Below, one piece after another: positions 36,362 through 45,147 of a DNA stretch of 55,766 bases (positions within the stretch are counted from its first letter, which is position 1; every line of letters begins with the position of its first letter). The translations under genes were made by a program, and so were the position numbers. A model generated the notes under the pieces. That model worked only from the letters and a program-made list of their open reading frames with translations, was not told where the DNA came from and did no database searches. The DNA comes from Fortiea sp. LEGE XX443 (GTDB taxonomy: Bacteria; Cyanobacteriota; Cyanobacteriia; Cyanobacteriales; Nostocaceae), in NCBI RefSeq assembly GCF_015206815.1, contig NZ_JADEXZ010000033.1, positions 1 to 55,766 on the forward strand, read 5' to 3'.

Positions 36362-37219
36362 TTACTCAGAACTCAGAACTATAGACAACGCTAGTTGATA
36401 GATTTGGCGACGGGAAAGGGAGGTAAATTTGGCTAGTTGACGACTGGCTTGCGATCGCGATATCCCTTGATTAATTAACTGTTGCAATTCAGCTTTCAGT
36501 TCTGTCTCTGTTAACAAGGGTTGAGTAACTGGCGTTCCCGCAACCACTAAAGTATATTCACCTTGGGGTTCTCGTTGATTGTAAAGGGCGATCGCATCAG
36601 CTATTGTGCCTCGCCAAAATTCTTCGTACAGTTTCGTTAATTCCCGCGCCAGCACGATTTGGCGATCGCTCCCAAAAGCTTGTGCTAAGTCTTGCAAAGT
36701 TTCAGGTAAACGGTGCGGCGATTCATAGAAAATTAAAGTACGAGACTCTGTTTGCAAAGTTTCTAAATATTCCTGCCGTTGTTGGGCTTTTGGTGGTAAG
36801 AAGCCTTCAAACACAAACCTATCCGTGGGTAAACCAGCCGCACTTAAAGCTGTAATTGCCGCACTCGCGCCAGGAATCGGTACTACTGTGATTCCTGCAT
36901 CAATACACGCTTTAATCAGTTCATACCCAGGATCAGAAATTCCTGGCATACCCGCATCACTAACTAAAGCGATCGCTTTGCCGTTATTTAAATGCTCTAA
37001 TATTTCTGGAATGCGACTATTACGATTATGCTCGTGGTAACTTACCTGGGGTGTTTTAACTTGAAAATGTTGTAACAGTTTACCTGTATGGCGGGTATCT
37101 TCCGCCGCAATCAAATCTACTGTCTGTAAAATTCGCACCGCCCGAAAAGTGATATCCTCTAAGTTGCCAATGGGTGTGCCAACAACGTAAAGTATTCCTG
37201 GTTGAGGATCGGTTTGCAT
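36362..37219 (-). CDS. rsmI: 16S rRNA C1402 ribose 2'-O-methyltransferase RsmI
   Basis: A 285-residue SAM enzyme of the tetrapyrrole-methylase fold: VVGTPIGNLEDITFRAVRIL at the front, AAEDTRHTGKLLQHF, VSDAGMPGISDPGYEL, VPIPGASAAITALSAAGLPT and ARELTKLYEEFWRGT. The C-terminal helix-turn (GISRSQASRQLAKFTSLSRR) is also typical of the family. It adds a 2'-O-methyl group to C1402 of 16S rRNA. It is divergent from the PfkB-kinase gene. The stop directly touches a dispersed repeat. Confidence 0.95.
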   Translation of the reverse strand: MQTDPQPGILYVVGTPIGNLEDITFRAVRILQTVDLIAAEDTRHTGKLLQHFQVKTPQVSYHEHNRNSRIPEILEHLNNGKAIALVSDAGMPGISDPGYELIKACIDAGITVVPIPGASAAITALSAAGLPTDRFVFEGFLPPKAQQRQEYLETLQTESRTLIFYESPHRLPETLQDLAQAFGSDRQIVLARELTKLYEEFWRGTIADAIALYNQREPQGEYTLVVAGTPVTQPLLTETELKAELQQLINQGISRSQASRQLAKFTSLSRRQIYQLALSIVLSSE

Positions 37220-37276
37220 GAGAATAATTCGTAATTAATAGGACTTATGCAATAGCTCTCTAAAACTCTTATTCCT

Positions 37277-37303
37277 CCGCGTTCTCTGCGTACTCTGTGG
37301 TTC
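37277..37303. repeat. Dispersed repeat half-copy
   Basis: CTCCGCGTTCTCTGCGTACT followed by CTGTGGTTC is the left half of the inverted repeat at 7715-7775, in the spacer between rsmI and the PfkB gene. Confidence 0.6.
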
Positions 37304-37352
37304 GATTTTTCCCTTCTCTTAAGTCCTGATTAAGTGTTATTGGTACTATCTG

Positions 37353-38252
37353 GTGACAAATCCAAAATCTCAAATCCAAAATCCAAAATTGCATCGGGGA
37401 TTATTTGTGGGTTTAGTCACCTTAGATTTGATTTATCTTGCTGATTCTGCCCCTAAAAATAATCAGAAGCTAGTTGCTGCTGACTATACTGTAGCAGCAG
37501 GCGGCCCCGCCACCAATGCATCTGTAACTTTCGCTCATTTAGGTAATCAAGCTACAGTCTTGGGTGTGGTTGGTTGTCACCCAATGACGCAACTAATTTA
37601 TAGTGATTTAGAAAATTATCAAGTAGCGATCGCTGATCTTAACCCCAACAAGGATACATCACCGCCTGTATCTTCAATCATTGTCACCCAAGCAACCGGT
37701 GAGCGGGCGATAGTTTCGATTAATGCGGCAAAAACCCAAGCCAGTATTACATCTATCCCCGCAAATATTTTATCAGCCGATATCGATATTATATTAATTG
37801 ATGGACATCAGATGGAAGTTGGTCAAGCGATCGCCCAAATGGCAAAAGCCAAGAATATCCCAGTAGTCATCGATGGCGGTAGTTGGAAAGCTGGCTTTGA
37901 AGAAATCTTACCTTTTGTAGATTATGCCGTTTGTTCAGCAAATTTTTATCCCCCCAACTGCACCACAGAGGTGGAGGTTTTTGATTACCTGAGTAATTTT
38001 GGCATTCCCTACATTGCTATTACCCACGGTGAACAACCAATTTCATATTTAAGTAGTAATCAAAGGGGTACTGTAGATACACCAGAGATTGCAGCAGTCG
38101 ATACACTAGGGGCTGGAGATATTTTCCACGGCGCGTTCTGCCACTATATATTGTGGGATAATTTTAGTGATGCCCTAGCACAAGCAGCTAATATTGCCGC
38201 TAGTTCCTGTCAATTTTTTGGCACACGTCACTGGATGAATGCGAAATCATGA
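37353..38252 (+). CDS. PfkB-family carbohydrate kinase
   Basis: A 299-residue ribokinase-fold kinase. It has the substrate-side AAGGPATNASVTFAHLGNQA segment and the ATP/catalytic motif DTLGAGDIFHGAF with the base Asp near residue 255. Substrate sugar not identifiable. The annotated start is GTG at 37353, but the first 12 codons (TNPKSQIQNPK) are made of a dispersed CAAATCCAAAA-type repeat, and an in-frame TTG at 37389 just before HRGLFVGLVTLD is a plausible true start. The stop overlaps the next gene's start as ATGA, so the two are coupled. Confidence 0.9.
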   Translation: MTNPKSQIQNPKLHRGLFVGLVTLDLIYLADSAPKNNQKLVAADYTVAAGGPATNASVTFAHLGNQATVLGVVGCHPMTQLIYSDLENYQVAIADLNPNKDTSPPVSSIIVTQATGERAIVSINAAKTQASITSIPANILSADIDIILIDGHQMEVGQAIAQMAKAKNIPVVIDGGSWKAGFEEILPFVDYAVCSANFYPPNCTTEVEVFDYLSNFGIPYIAITHGEQPISYLSSNQRGTVDTPEIAAVDTLGAGDIFHGAFCHYILWDNFSDALAQAANIAASSCQFFGTRHWMNAKS

Positions 38253-39112
38253 AAGATTTAGAAGAAATATTAGCGATCGCTCGTGATGTAGGCTGGAAGG
38301 CAGCAGATATACTACACTCTTATTACCACGGCACTGTGAAAGACCCTGATTTACAGGTGCAATACAAACAGAATGAACCTGTGACTATTGCAGATGTTAC
38401 CGTCAGTCAATATATTTTGCAGAGATTACAAGCCGCTTTAGGTAATGAAAATTTTGCTTACATTAGTGAAGAAACTTATAAATCACAATTCCATCAGGAA
38501 AATTCCCAGTTAGTATGGGTAATTGATCCTTTAGATGGAACGCGAGATTTTATCGATAAAACTGGTGACTATGCGATTCACATTGCTTTAGTTAAAAATC
38601 ATCGCCCCATTTTAGCAGTGGTGGCTGTGCCTGAAGCCGAAAAAATATACTACGCTACCAAAGATGGGGGAACATTTATGGAAACCCCAAAAGCATCAGT
38701 TCCCGTCAAACTTTTAGCAGACAAAAAAATTGAAGATTTAACTTTAGTTGTGAGTCGTTCTCACCGCAATGAAAGGTTAAACCATTTACTACAACACTTG
38801 CCTTGTCAAAATCAAAAATCGGTGGGTAGTGTAGGTTGCAAAATTGCTACTATTCTCGAACAACAAGCAGACATCTATATTTCTATTTCTGGAAAATCTG
38901 CCCCTAAAGATTGGGATATAGCAGCGCCAGAATTAATTTTAACCGAAGCAGGCGGTAAATTTACACACTTTGATGGTAGTCTTTTGCAATATAATACTAA
39001 CGATATCAATCAATGGGGAAGCTTGCTGGCCAGTAGTAGTAAATATCACCAAGTTTTGTGCCAAGAAGCCCAAAAAATATTATCAGAGTTAGACAATATC
39101 AAAGAAGTTTAA
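38249..39112 (+). CDS. CysQ/inositol-monophosphatase-family 3'(2'),5'-bisphosphate nucleotidase
   Basis: A 287-residue lithium-sensitive phosphatase-type protein. Metal-site motifs seen are WVIDPLDGTRDFIDKTGDYA near residue 92 and DWDIAAPELILTEAGG near residue 221, with an EPVTIADVTVSQY motif near residue 45. CysQ enzymes remove phosphate from 3'-phosphoadenosine 5'-phosphate, a by-product of sulfate assimilation. It is coupled to the PfkB-kinase gene by a 4-base ATGA overlap, which suggests linked sugar- or nucleotide-phosphate metabolism. Confidence 0.88.
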   Translation: MKDLEEILAIARDVGWKAADILHSYYHGTVKDPDLQVQYKQNEPVTIADVTVSQYILQRLQAALGNENFAYISEETYKSQFHQENSQLVWVIDPLDGTRDFIDKTGDYAIHIALVKNHRPILAVVAVPEAEKIYYATKDGGTFMETPKASVPVKLLADKKIEDLTLVVSRSHRNERLNHLLQHLPCQNQKSVGSVGCKIATILEQQADIYISISGKSAPKDWDIAAPELILTEAGGKFTHFDGSLLQYNTNDINQWGSLLASSSKYHQVLCQEAQKILSELDNIKEV

Positions 39113-39414
39113 AACTATAGTTAAAATTATCTTGTTTGTGTTATCGATATAATTTATAATTATATGTAATAGTTAACTTAATCAATCTCTATTAACAACT
39201 TTTAAAACCCCTTTTAGGTACAAATACTCAAATAATCTTCTAGTAGTAGTTACAAACTACAAAGTTTTTTAACTAATCGATAATTTTGATTCTTTGAAGG
39301 TTGTGCTATACTTTGGCATATAAGGATTATTTTCGGTTGAGTAACTCGTTTTGATTTTGAAAAAGCGTCTCTCCGAATTTAACTCTCTACACTCCCTGAA
39401 TTCGGAGACATTAT
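39113..39414 (+). promoter_or_regulatory. Long rbp leader with hairpin covering the Shine-Dalgarno site
   Basis: 302 bp before the rbp start. TCTCCGAATT (39370-39379) is the exact reverse complement of AATTCGGAGA (39399-39408), a 10-bp stem with a 19-base loop. The Shine-Dalgarno GGAG (39404-39407) lies in the right arm, 7 bases before ATG 39415, so the site would be closed when the stem forms. Cyanobacterial rbp genes are known to be cold-regulated through their 5' leader; whether this hairpin is the element is inference. Confidence 0.65.
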
Positions 39415-39747
39415 ATGTCAATTTACGTTGGAAACTTGTCTTACCAAGTCACTGAGGAAGACTTGAAAATGGCATTTAGCGAATACGGAAAAGTAAATCG
39501 CGTTCAGTTACCCACTGACCGAGAAACAGGCCGTCCTCGTGGTTTTGCCTTTGTAGAGATGGAAACAGAATCACAAGAAACTGCCGCTATTGAAGCACTT
39601 GATGGTGCCGAATGGATGGGACGTGACTTGAAAGTGAACAAAGCTAAACCTCGTGAAGAGAGAAGTTCTCCTCGTGGTGGCGGCGGCGGTGGCTGGGGTA
39701 ACAATAACCGCGGCGGCGGTGGCGGCGGCGGTGGTCGTCGGTACTAA
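39415..39747 (+). CDS. Cold-type RNA-binding protein with one RRM and Gly-rich tail
   Basis: A 110-residue protein with one RNA-recognition motif: RNP2 IYVGNLSY (residues 3-10) and RNP1 RGFAFVEM (42-49). The C-terminal 25 residues are Gly-rich with Arg and Asn (GGGGGGWGNNNRGGGG type). This is the glycine-rich Rbp class of cyanobacteria, cold-inducible and thought to act on RNA folding or localisation. A second rpsU follows 122 bp downstream, the known rbp-rpsU pairing. Between them a strong hairpin (39779-39816) may attenuate transcription. Confidence 0.93.
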   Translation: MSIYVGNLSYQVTEEDLKMAFSEYGKVNRVQLPTDRETGRPRGFAFVEMETESQETAAIEALDGAEWMGRDLKVNKAKPREERSSPRGGGGGGWGNNNRGGGGGGGGRRY

Positions 39748-39778
39748 ACTTTTGAAATGAAACTTTAGCATCTAGAGT

Positions 39779-39830
39779 CTCCAGCAGATAAAGCCAAAGG
39801 CTCGATTCTGCTGGAGTATTTTATTTTTTC
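39779..39830 (+). terminator. Hairpin with T-rich tail between rbp and rpsU
   Basis: CTCCAGCAG (39779-39787) pairs perfectly with CTGCTGGAG (39808-39816), followed by TATTTTATTTTTTC. A 9-bp stem with T-rich run: terminator or attenuator that would reduce read-through from rbp into the second rpsU. Confidence 0.85.
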
Positions 39831-39869
39831 TCTAGGTTCGGCTATTTATCCATATAGGGAGAAATGAGA

Positions 39870-40067
39870 ATGACGCAAGTAGTCTTGGGGGAGAATGAGG
39901 GTATTGATTCAGCTTTGCGAAGATTTAAACGGGAAGTTTCTAAAGCTGGAATTTTCCAAGACATGAGAAAGAAGCGTCATTTCGAGACGCCATTAGAAAA
40001 ACAAAAGCGTAAAGCAGTTGCTAGACACAAGCAAAATCGTAGCAATGGCGCTCGTCGCTTCAAATAA
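39870..40067 (+). CDS. rpsU: Ribosomal protein bS21, second copy
   Basis: A 65-residue bS21: [59 protein letters not shown] and the ending GARRFK. Start chosen at ATG 39870, since both the family and the sister copy begin MTQVV and the AGGGAGA site is 8 bases away; an in-frame ATG at 39864 is closer to the site. Longer and more basic at the end than the copy at 35313-35492. Placed after the rbp gene, so it is likely the cold-linked copy. Confidence 0.93.
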   Translation: MTQVVLGENEGIDSALRRFKREVSKAGIFQDMRKKRHFETPLEKQKRKAVARHKQNRSNGARRFK

Positions 40068-40132
40068 AACCTCAAATTTATCTGGCTAACCACCAAATAA
40101 TTAGACGGATATTAATCAAAAAATTACTTGTA

Positions 40133-40165
40133 GTAGCGCTTACAATATCAAAGCAGCGCTGCTAC
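40133..40165. terminator. Hairpin after second rpsU
   Basis: GTAGCGCT (40133-40140) pairs with AGCGCTGCTAC (40155-40165) with a one-base bulge. No clear T-run follows. Placed 65 bp after the stop. Confidence 0.45.
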
Positions 40166-40300
40166 GTGTATTTATATATAGATAAAATTAACTGAAATTG
40201 CCTAGGCATTACAACTATCTAGATTTATTTTCCTGTATACTCATAAAATTGTAGTCTATAGCCTGATTCTACAATTTCTGGCTTTGGATTTTCCGAAAAA

Positions 40301-41050
40301 ATGCTGCGTGTTTATCATCTTTTCTTAGCTACGATATTACTGTTGTTAATGCCACTGGGAGTAAAATTTGTCCTTCCATACTTTTCTGCAAATAAAGTAG
40401 AACAAAAGAACTCAGTAGTATCAACGACTTCCCCACAAATTACCCCTAGAGCCACTTTTACCCCAATAGCGGGAAATATTTGGCAAAGAGTTTCAGGTAA
40501 AAATCTTATAGTGCCTAACGGATGGCAAGTGGCTCCTTGTCAAGGAAATGCACCTTTTTTATGTGTATCCTCCAACGGCAAAGTTTTAGGTACAGTTGAA
40601 ATTGGTGTTGATCAAGTCATTAACCATCCAAATTTTCAAAAGCATCTTGCAGATGTTGGGATTCCATTCGGTTCTAAGCTAGATTATAAAAATTCTGCTA
40701 ACCAAACCAAAGTACTCATAGCACTGAAAGGTTTGGTTGCAGACTACTATGCTTCTTTGAGTAAAGACCGCCAGAAAGAGTATGGCAATAAAATTGTTTT
40801 CTCTACTCATCCGTTAGAAGAGATATCAATTGGTAAATTACCAGGAGTACGCTACGGTTTTACAGGTATTAAACAAGAAGGTGGATTAAAAGAGCAATAC
40901 ATTAATTATGCAGCCTTTGATGGGAATGCACTTTATATAATTAGTACAGCTTTTGACCCAGGCGCTGTTACAGGTAAGTTTGAAAAACTAGAAAATTTAG
41001 TAATTTTTCAGCCTTACTTGGATGCGATCGCAGAAAATTTAAATTTATAA
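40301..41050 (+). CDS. Membrane-anchored hypothetical protein
   Basis: A 249-residue protein with one N-terminal helix (FLATILLLLMPLGVKFVLPY) and a soluble part behind it. Segments such as VPNGWQVAPCQGNAPFLCVS, VEIGVDQVINHPNFQKHL, LKGLVADYYASLSKDRQKEY and EEISIGKLPGVRYGFTGI suggest an alpha/beta domain, and two Cys (APCQGNAPFLC) could form a disulfide outside the membrane. Family not recognised. Stands alone. Confidence 0.7.
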   Translation: MLRVYHLFLATILLLLMPLGVKFVLPYFSANKVEQKNSVVSTTSPQITPRATFTPIAGNIWQRVSGKNLIVPNGWQVAPCQGNAPFLCVSSNGKVLGTVEIGVDQVINHPNFQKHLADVGIPFGSKLDYKNSANQTKVLIALKGLVADYYASLSKDRQKEYGNKIVFSTHPLEEISIGKLPGVRYGFTGIKQEGGLKEQYINYAAFDGNALYIISTAFDPGAVTGKFEKLENLVIFQPYLDAIAENLNL

Positions 41051-41118
41051 TTTGTCATTAATAAATAGTCATTAGTCATTTGTAAATACCCATGACTAAT
41101 GACTATTGCTTTTTGTAA

Positions 41119-42006
41119 TTAAATCTCCGCAACCGCGCGTTCAATTAAACGACGTGCTAAAGTTTGTGTGCCTGTATGTTCGTAATAATTAGTGGCAACA
41201 TCCAAGAAAGCTGCCAAATAATCTAACTTATCATCGCTGATTTCCACAAAACTTTGCAATTGACCGACGACATTTTGAGGCGTTAAATTATTAGCACTAA
41301 CTAACCCATTCATCCAACCTTTAACTGAATCAACACTTTCACCAATAAAATTCAGTTTACTGGCAGCATTGTTACCAGGAATTGCATCTTGAATGCCTTT
41401 AAAAGTTGAGTTTTGTTCTAATTCTTGGGGATTGGTTTGGCTAACGGTAGATAGTGCTTTACTGATGAAATCTGGGCCTAAAGGTATCAAGCCATCAATG
41501 CAAACTAATGCAACCATGCGGATGAGTGACTCACCACTATACTCACCCAAAGAAGCGACAAAATCCCCGATGCTGTCACCGGGAATGCCATTAATTTGAC
41601 AAAAAGCCGCCAATTCAGCCACTAGCTTGAGGCACAAATCAATGGTTTGCGCCTTGTCTGGCTTGGGAGTAACAGAGTTGAGAAAACCCAAAAGCGGAAT
41701 TTTTTCACCAACTTTGTTAGCTAAAGCTGCTGCACCGAGAGCTTTATCTGTGCCATCAACAGTTTGATATAGCCACATCGCGCGTTGATACCCTTGAGAG
41801 CGATCGTTATAAAGATAAATCGCTCGTTCGCCAATTTGTTGAATTAACTCCTCGTCAGTTTCGCCAGTCACAGTTTTAATGGTGTTGACAAAGCCAACAG
41901 TATTTTGCCATTCACCAGGAGCGACAAAATCGAGAGCCTTCAACACAGATATCGTTAAGCCACCGGTTGGTAGTTCATCCACCAATTCAAAAATTGCTTT
42001 GCTCAC
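41119..42006 (-). CDS. Hypothetical all-helical protein, 295 aa
   Basis: Not recognised. A soluble, acidic, helical protein with segments FELVDELPTGGLTISVLKAL, IGERAIYLYNDRSQGYQRAM, AAALANKVGEKIPLLGFLN, LKLVAELAAFCQINGIPGDS and DDKLDYLAAFLDVATNYYEH. No membrane helix, signal or catalytic motif seen. It is 49 bp downstream of the lipoprotein gene on the same strand, so the two may be co-expressed. Confidence 0.75.
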   Translation of the reverse strand: MSKAIFELVDELPTGGLTISVLKALDFVAPGEWQNTVGFVNTIKTVTGETDEELIQQIGERAIYLYNDRSQGYQRAMWLYQTVDGTDKALGAAALANKVGEKIPLLGFLNSVTPKPDKAQTIDLCLKLVAELAAFCQINGIPGDSIGDFVASLGEYSGESLIRMVALVCIDGLIPLGPDFISKALSTVSQTNPQELEQNSTFKGIQDAIPGNNAASKLNFIGESVDSVKGWMNGLVSANNLTPQNVVGQLQSFVEISDDKLDYLAAFLDVATNYYEHTGTQTLARRLIERAVAEI

Positions 42007-42054
42007 AAAAATCTCCTGATTGAGAGTTGGTTATTTTAACGTCTTGAGGGCAAA

Positions 42055-42564
42055 TTATTTGAGTTTTGCCAGAGCATCAAGATTAAATTTCTGAATCCAA
42101 TCGGCGCGATCGCTGGCTGTAAATGATGTAGCCTTTGACAAAACTTTGACTTGATATTTACCCACCAAAACCGCAGTTTGGGTTTTTCCTTGTTCTACTG
42201 CTGGATATCCAGCAATTTTTTTGGTACTCTCGGAAAATTTGTCGGATGTTCCCGATATGCTGGTTGTATCAGAAATAGAGAGCATCGCTACTTCTTTGCC
42301 GCTTTTTTTCAACTTAGCTTCCGTAAAACCTTTTTTCTCTTGGGTATAGACGCGATCGTAGCCATCACCCGATTTTGGGAAAAATTTGTTAAATTCACTT
42401 CCCTGAGTCGCATTCTTAGCAACGGCTTGACTATTTCTTTGTCTGCTGCTTTCTTGTTGTACTTGATCAAAACGTCCTGGTGCTTGGGGTGTACAAGCCG
42501 TTGTCAGCATTAACACTGAGAGTAACAAAATAACTAAAACTTTACGCCCACGATAGAAATTCAT
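42055..42564 (-). CDS. Lipoprotein, unknown function
   Basis: A 169-residue protein with a lipoprotein signal: basic start, hydrophobic core VLVILLLSVLMLTTAC with the lipid-accepting Cys at residue 24 (lipobox LTTAC). The mature part is Lys/Gln/Ser-rich with DGYDRVYTQEKKGFTEAKLK and ATSFTASDRADWIQKFNLDA. Likely attached to a membrane surface; function unknown. Probably first gene of a unit with the 295-residue gene. Confidence 0.75.
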   Translation of the reverse strand: MNFYRGRKVLVILLLSVLMLTTACTPQAPGRFDQVQQESSRQRNSQAVAKNATQGSEFNKFFPKSGDGYDRVYTQEKKGFTEAKLKKSGKEVAMLSISDTTSISGTSDKFSESTKKIAGYPAVEQGKTQTAVLVGKYQVKVLSKATSFTASDRADWIQKFNLDALAKLK

Positions 42565-42766
42565 ATTTCCTTCTCCTTATGCTTTGACGCAATTATCAGC
42601 GCACTTGTCAACTTTTGCCCATAAAATTTATTTTTTGATAACTATTGAGAGTAATCTTCCTAAAGACTGAACACTAGAAGCTTTAGTAGCCTTGATACTA
42701 TTTGAAAAAGGGACTTTAGTGCCGCTAACTTTTTCGGACTATTACAAAAATTTGTGAAGCAGAAAA

Positions 42767-43771
42767 ATGAACACTGATTTTGGCAATCTTTCTGGGGAAA
42801 ATCCTTTAATTCGAGCCATACATACTTCTATCAAAGGTAGAGCTAGATATAAGGTAAGTGGACTGCATTATTCCCAAGCATTCAAAAAATACCTAGAATT
42901 GAGATTGTCCAAAGAAGAAATTATCGTTCAAGCTAGTGCTAATCATGTAACAGGTAATGTTTTAGTGCTTTTCCAGCCAGATTTTAGCCCAAATGCGATC
43001 GCCTGGCTGCTGCAAAATATAGTCCTAGATTACAAAAGAGCGCGGAAACAATTACCACCTACCACTGCGTTCAATGTGAGCAAGAGCATTTATGAGACTG
43101 TAGAAATTCCCATAAATCAATGGCGTAGTCAACTGATTCCAGTAGCAGCTGCTTCTTCTTCTCTGGCCTTTGGTACTGCACTATTACACAGATATGGTTT
43201 AGACACAAGTCTTTTATTAGCGATTCAAAAGCTGCACACGCCTTTACTAGATCGGCTCATGGTGGGTATAACTTCCTTGGGTGAGCCACCACTGTTGCTG
43301 TTGAATTGTTTAGCGTGGGAAGCGATGCTGCTGTATCGTCATCGTCAGGCACAAGCTACTACCTTTAGTATCGCTGCGGTTGGTGCAATGAGCTTAAATT
43401 ACTTGCTAAAAGAACTATTTGTTAGAGCGCGTCCTGCATTGTGGGATCACATTATTAATGTGAATCATTACAGTTTTCCCAGTGGTCATGCAATGGTGTC
43501 AATCGTGATTTACGGTTGTATGGGCTACACTCTATCCGAAGAATTTCCGCAATGGCGATCGCAGATTTTAACCTTGACTGTTATTCTAATTTTGGCAATT
43601 GGTTTTAGTCGGCTTTATTTGGGGGTACACTGGCCTACTGATGTGATTGCTGGTTATGCGGTGGGTTTAGTGTGGCTGAGTGCTTGTATTATTAACGAGT
43701 ATTTATTAGTAGAAAATCGCCAGACTTCTCAAGCTCAAGACTTACCAGAAAATAAAATTTTGATAACTTAG
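42767..43771 (+). CDS. PAP2 phosphatase with N-terminal HMA-like domain
   Basis: A 334-residue protein in two parts. Residues about 15-90 (RAIHTSIKGRARYKVSGLHY, FKKYLELRLSKEEI, HVTGNVLVLFQPDF) resemble the ferredoxin-like heavy-metal-associated (HMA_2-type) fold without the metal-binding CxxC pair. The rest is a membrane phosphatase of the PAP2 family: KELFVRARP near 213, SFPSGHAM near 237 and SRLYLGVHWPTDVIAG near 280, all three catalytic motifs intact. It would remove phosphate from lipid phosphates or polyprenyl diphosphates in the membrane. Its stop overlaps the stop of the convergent amidase gene by four bases. Confidence 0.9.
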   Translation: MNTDFGNLSGENPLIRAIHTSIKGRARYKVSGLHYSQAFKKYLELRLSKEEIIVQASANHVTGNVLVLFQPDFSPNAIAWLLQNIVLDYKRARKQLPPTTAFNVSKSIYETVEIPINQWRSQLIPVAAASSSLAFGTALLHRYGLDTSLLLAIQKLHTPLLDRLMVGITSLGEPPLLLLNCLAWEAMLLYRHRQAQATTFSIAAVGAMSLNYLLKELFVRARPALWDHIINVNHYSFPSGHAMVSIVIYGCMGYTLSEEFPQWRSQILTLTVILILAIGFSRLYLGVHWPTDVIAGYAVGLVWLSACIINEYLLVENRQTSQAQDLPENKILIT

Positions 43772-45147
43772 TCACCAATTACTGGTGCTGCAATTACACC
43801 TTGAGACTCTAATACTGCTGCTACCCGCAAGATTAAAGCTTCATTGTAAGGTGCTGCTATCAATTGCACACCTAGAGGTAAAGCATTAGGACGCTGAATT
43901 GGTACTGATAAAACAGGTAAGCCGATGAAAGATAAGGGTTGAGTAAATAATCCTAAATGAGGACGCACTAGGATTTCCTCACCATCTAAAATCATTGTTT
44001 GCTGACCAATTAATGGTGCAGAAATTGGCGTGGTTGGGGCGAGAATTACATCTACATTTTGAAATATTGCTCGAATTTGATCGCGGTACCATCTACGAAA
44101 TCGTTGTGCTTGCAAGTACCAGGAACTTGGAATTAACGCCCCAGCTAAAAAGCGATCGCGTGTTGCGGGATCAAAATCTTGAGGACGCGATCGCAATTTA
44201 TCTAAATGCAGATTTGCGCCTTCGCTGGCTGTAATCACAAAAGCGGCTGCACGAGCGCGTTTTGCTTCTGGTATTGTTATATATTCAGTAACACCTAAAG
44301 CATCTGCTACTGTTTGGACTGCTGCTAATGCTTCTGGTGTTGCACCTTGGATAAAATAATCATCGGCTAGTGCAATTCTAATATTAGAGATATCTTGATT
44401 GAGTTGTGGTAAACACAATTGTGGCGGACATTGTGTACAAATGGGATCGAGATGATCTTCTCCTTGTAGCACATCAAAAACCGTTGCAATATCCCGTACG
44501 GAACGAGCAAAACTGCCAATGTGGTCAAAGCTACTCGAAAATAAAGCTACACCCGCACGAGATAATCGCCCATAAGTTGGTTTGAAACCAAACACACCAC
44601 ATAAAGCCGCAGGTACACGAATGGAACCGTTAGTATCAGAACCCAGCGTCAATGGAACCAACCCAGCTGCTACCGCCGCCGCTGAACCACCAGAAGAACC
44701 ACCTGCTACCCGCTGTAAATCATGGGGGTTATGGGTAGCACCATAATGATAGTTTTCTGTGACAAATCCATAGGCGTACTCATCCATATTTAAAGCGCCA
44801 ACCAACACCGCACCCGCTTGTTTTAACTTTGCTACTGCTGTTGCATCTTGGGTAGCTGGAGGATTTTCGGCATTAATTTTTGAGCCAGCTAGAGTTGTGA
44901 CACCAGCAATATCAAACAGATTTTTGACAGCAAAAGGTACGCCAGCCAATAAGCCAGGATGATTACCTTGAGCTATTTCTCTATCAATTCGTGCTGCGTC
45001 TGCTAAAGCTGTTTCTGTCGTGACAGTTGTAAAACAGTTGAGTTCATGATCCCGCGTTGCAATTTTGGCTAACACAGCTTGAGTCACTTCTACTGCACTA
45101 ACTTTGCCTCTGCGTACAGCAGTTGCTATTGATATGGCATCATTCAT
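43768..45147 (-). CDS. atzE: AtzE-family amidohydrolase
   Basis: A 459-residue amidase-signature enzyme. Catalytic Lys in GVPFAVKNLFD (about residue 75), the Ser-rich box AGGSSGGSAAAVAAG (Ser 151), and the nucleophile Ser in GSDTNGSIRVPAALCG (about 175). The AtzE group hydrolyses 1-carboxybiuret or related ureides and needs a small AtzG partner. Here a DUF4089/AtzG-like gene directly upstream overlaps this start as ATGA. That pairing supports the AtzE call over generic glutamyl-tRNA amidotransferase A (GatA), which it resembles. The substrate in this organism is unproven. Confidence 0.8.
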   Translation of the reverse strand: MNDAISIATAVRRGKVSAVEVTQAVLAKIATRDHELNCFTTVTTETALADAARIDREIAQGNHPGLLAGVPFAVKNLFDIAGVTTLAGSKINAENPPATQDATAVAKLKQAGAVLVGALNMDEYAYGFVTENYHYGATHNPHDLQRVAGGSSGGSAAAVAAGLVPLTLGSDTNGSIRVPAALCGVFGFKPTYGRLSRAGVALFSSSFDHIGSFARSVRDIATVFDVLQGEDHLDPICTQCPPQLCLPQLNQDISNIRIALADDYFIQGATPEALAAVQTVADALGVTEYITIPEAKRARAAAFVITASEGANLHLDKLRSRPQDFDPATRDRFLAGALIPSSWYLQAQRFRRWYRDQIRAIFQNVDVILAPTTPISAPLIGQQTMILDGEEILVRPHLGLFTQPLSFIGLPVLSVPIQRPNALPLGVQLIAAPYNEALILRVAAVLESQGVIAAPVIGD

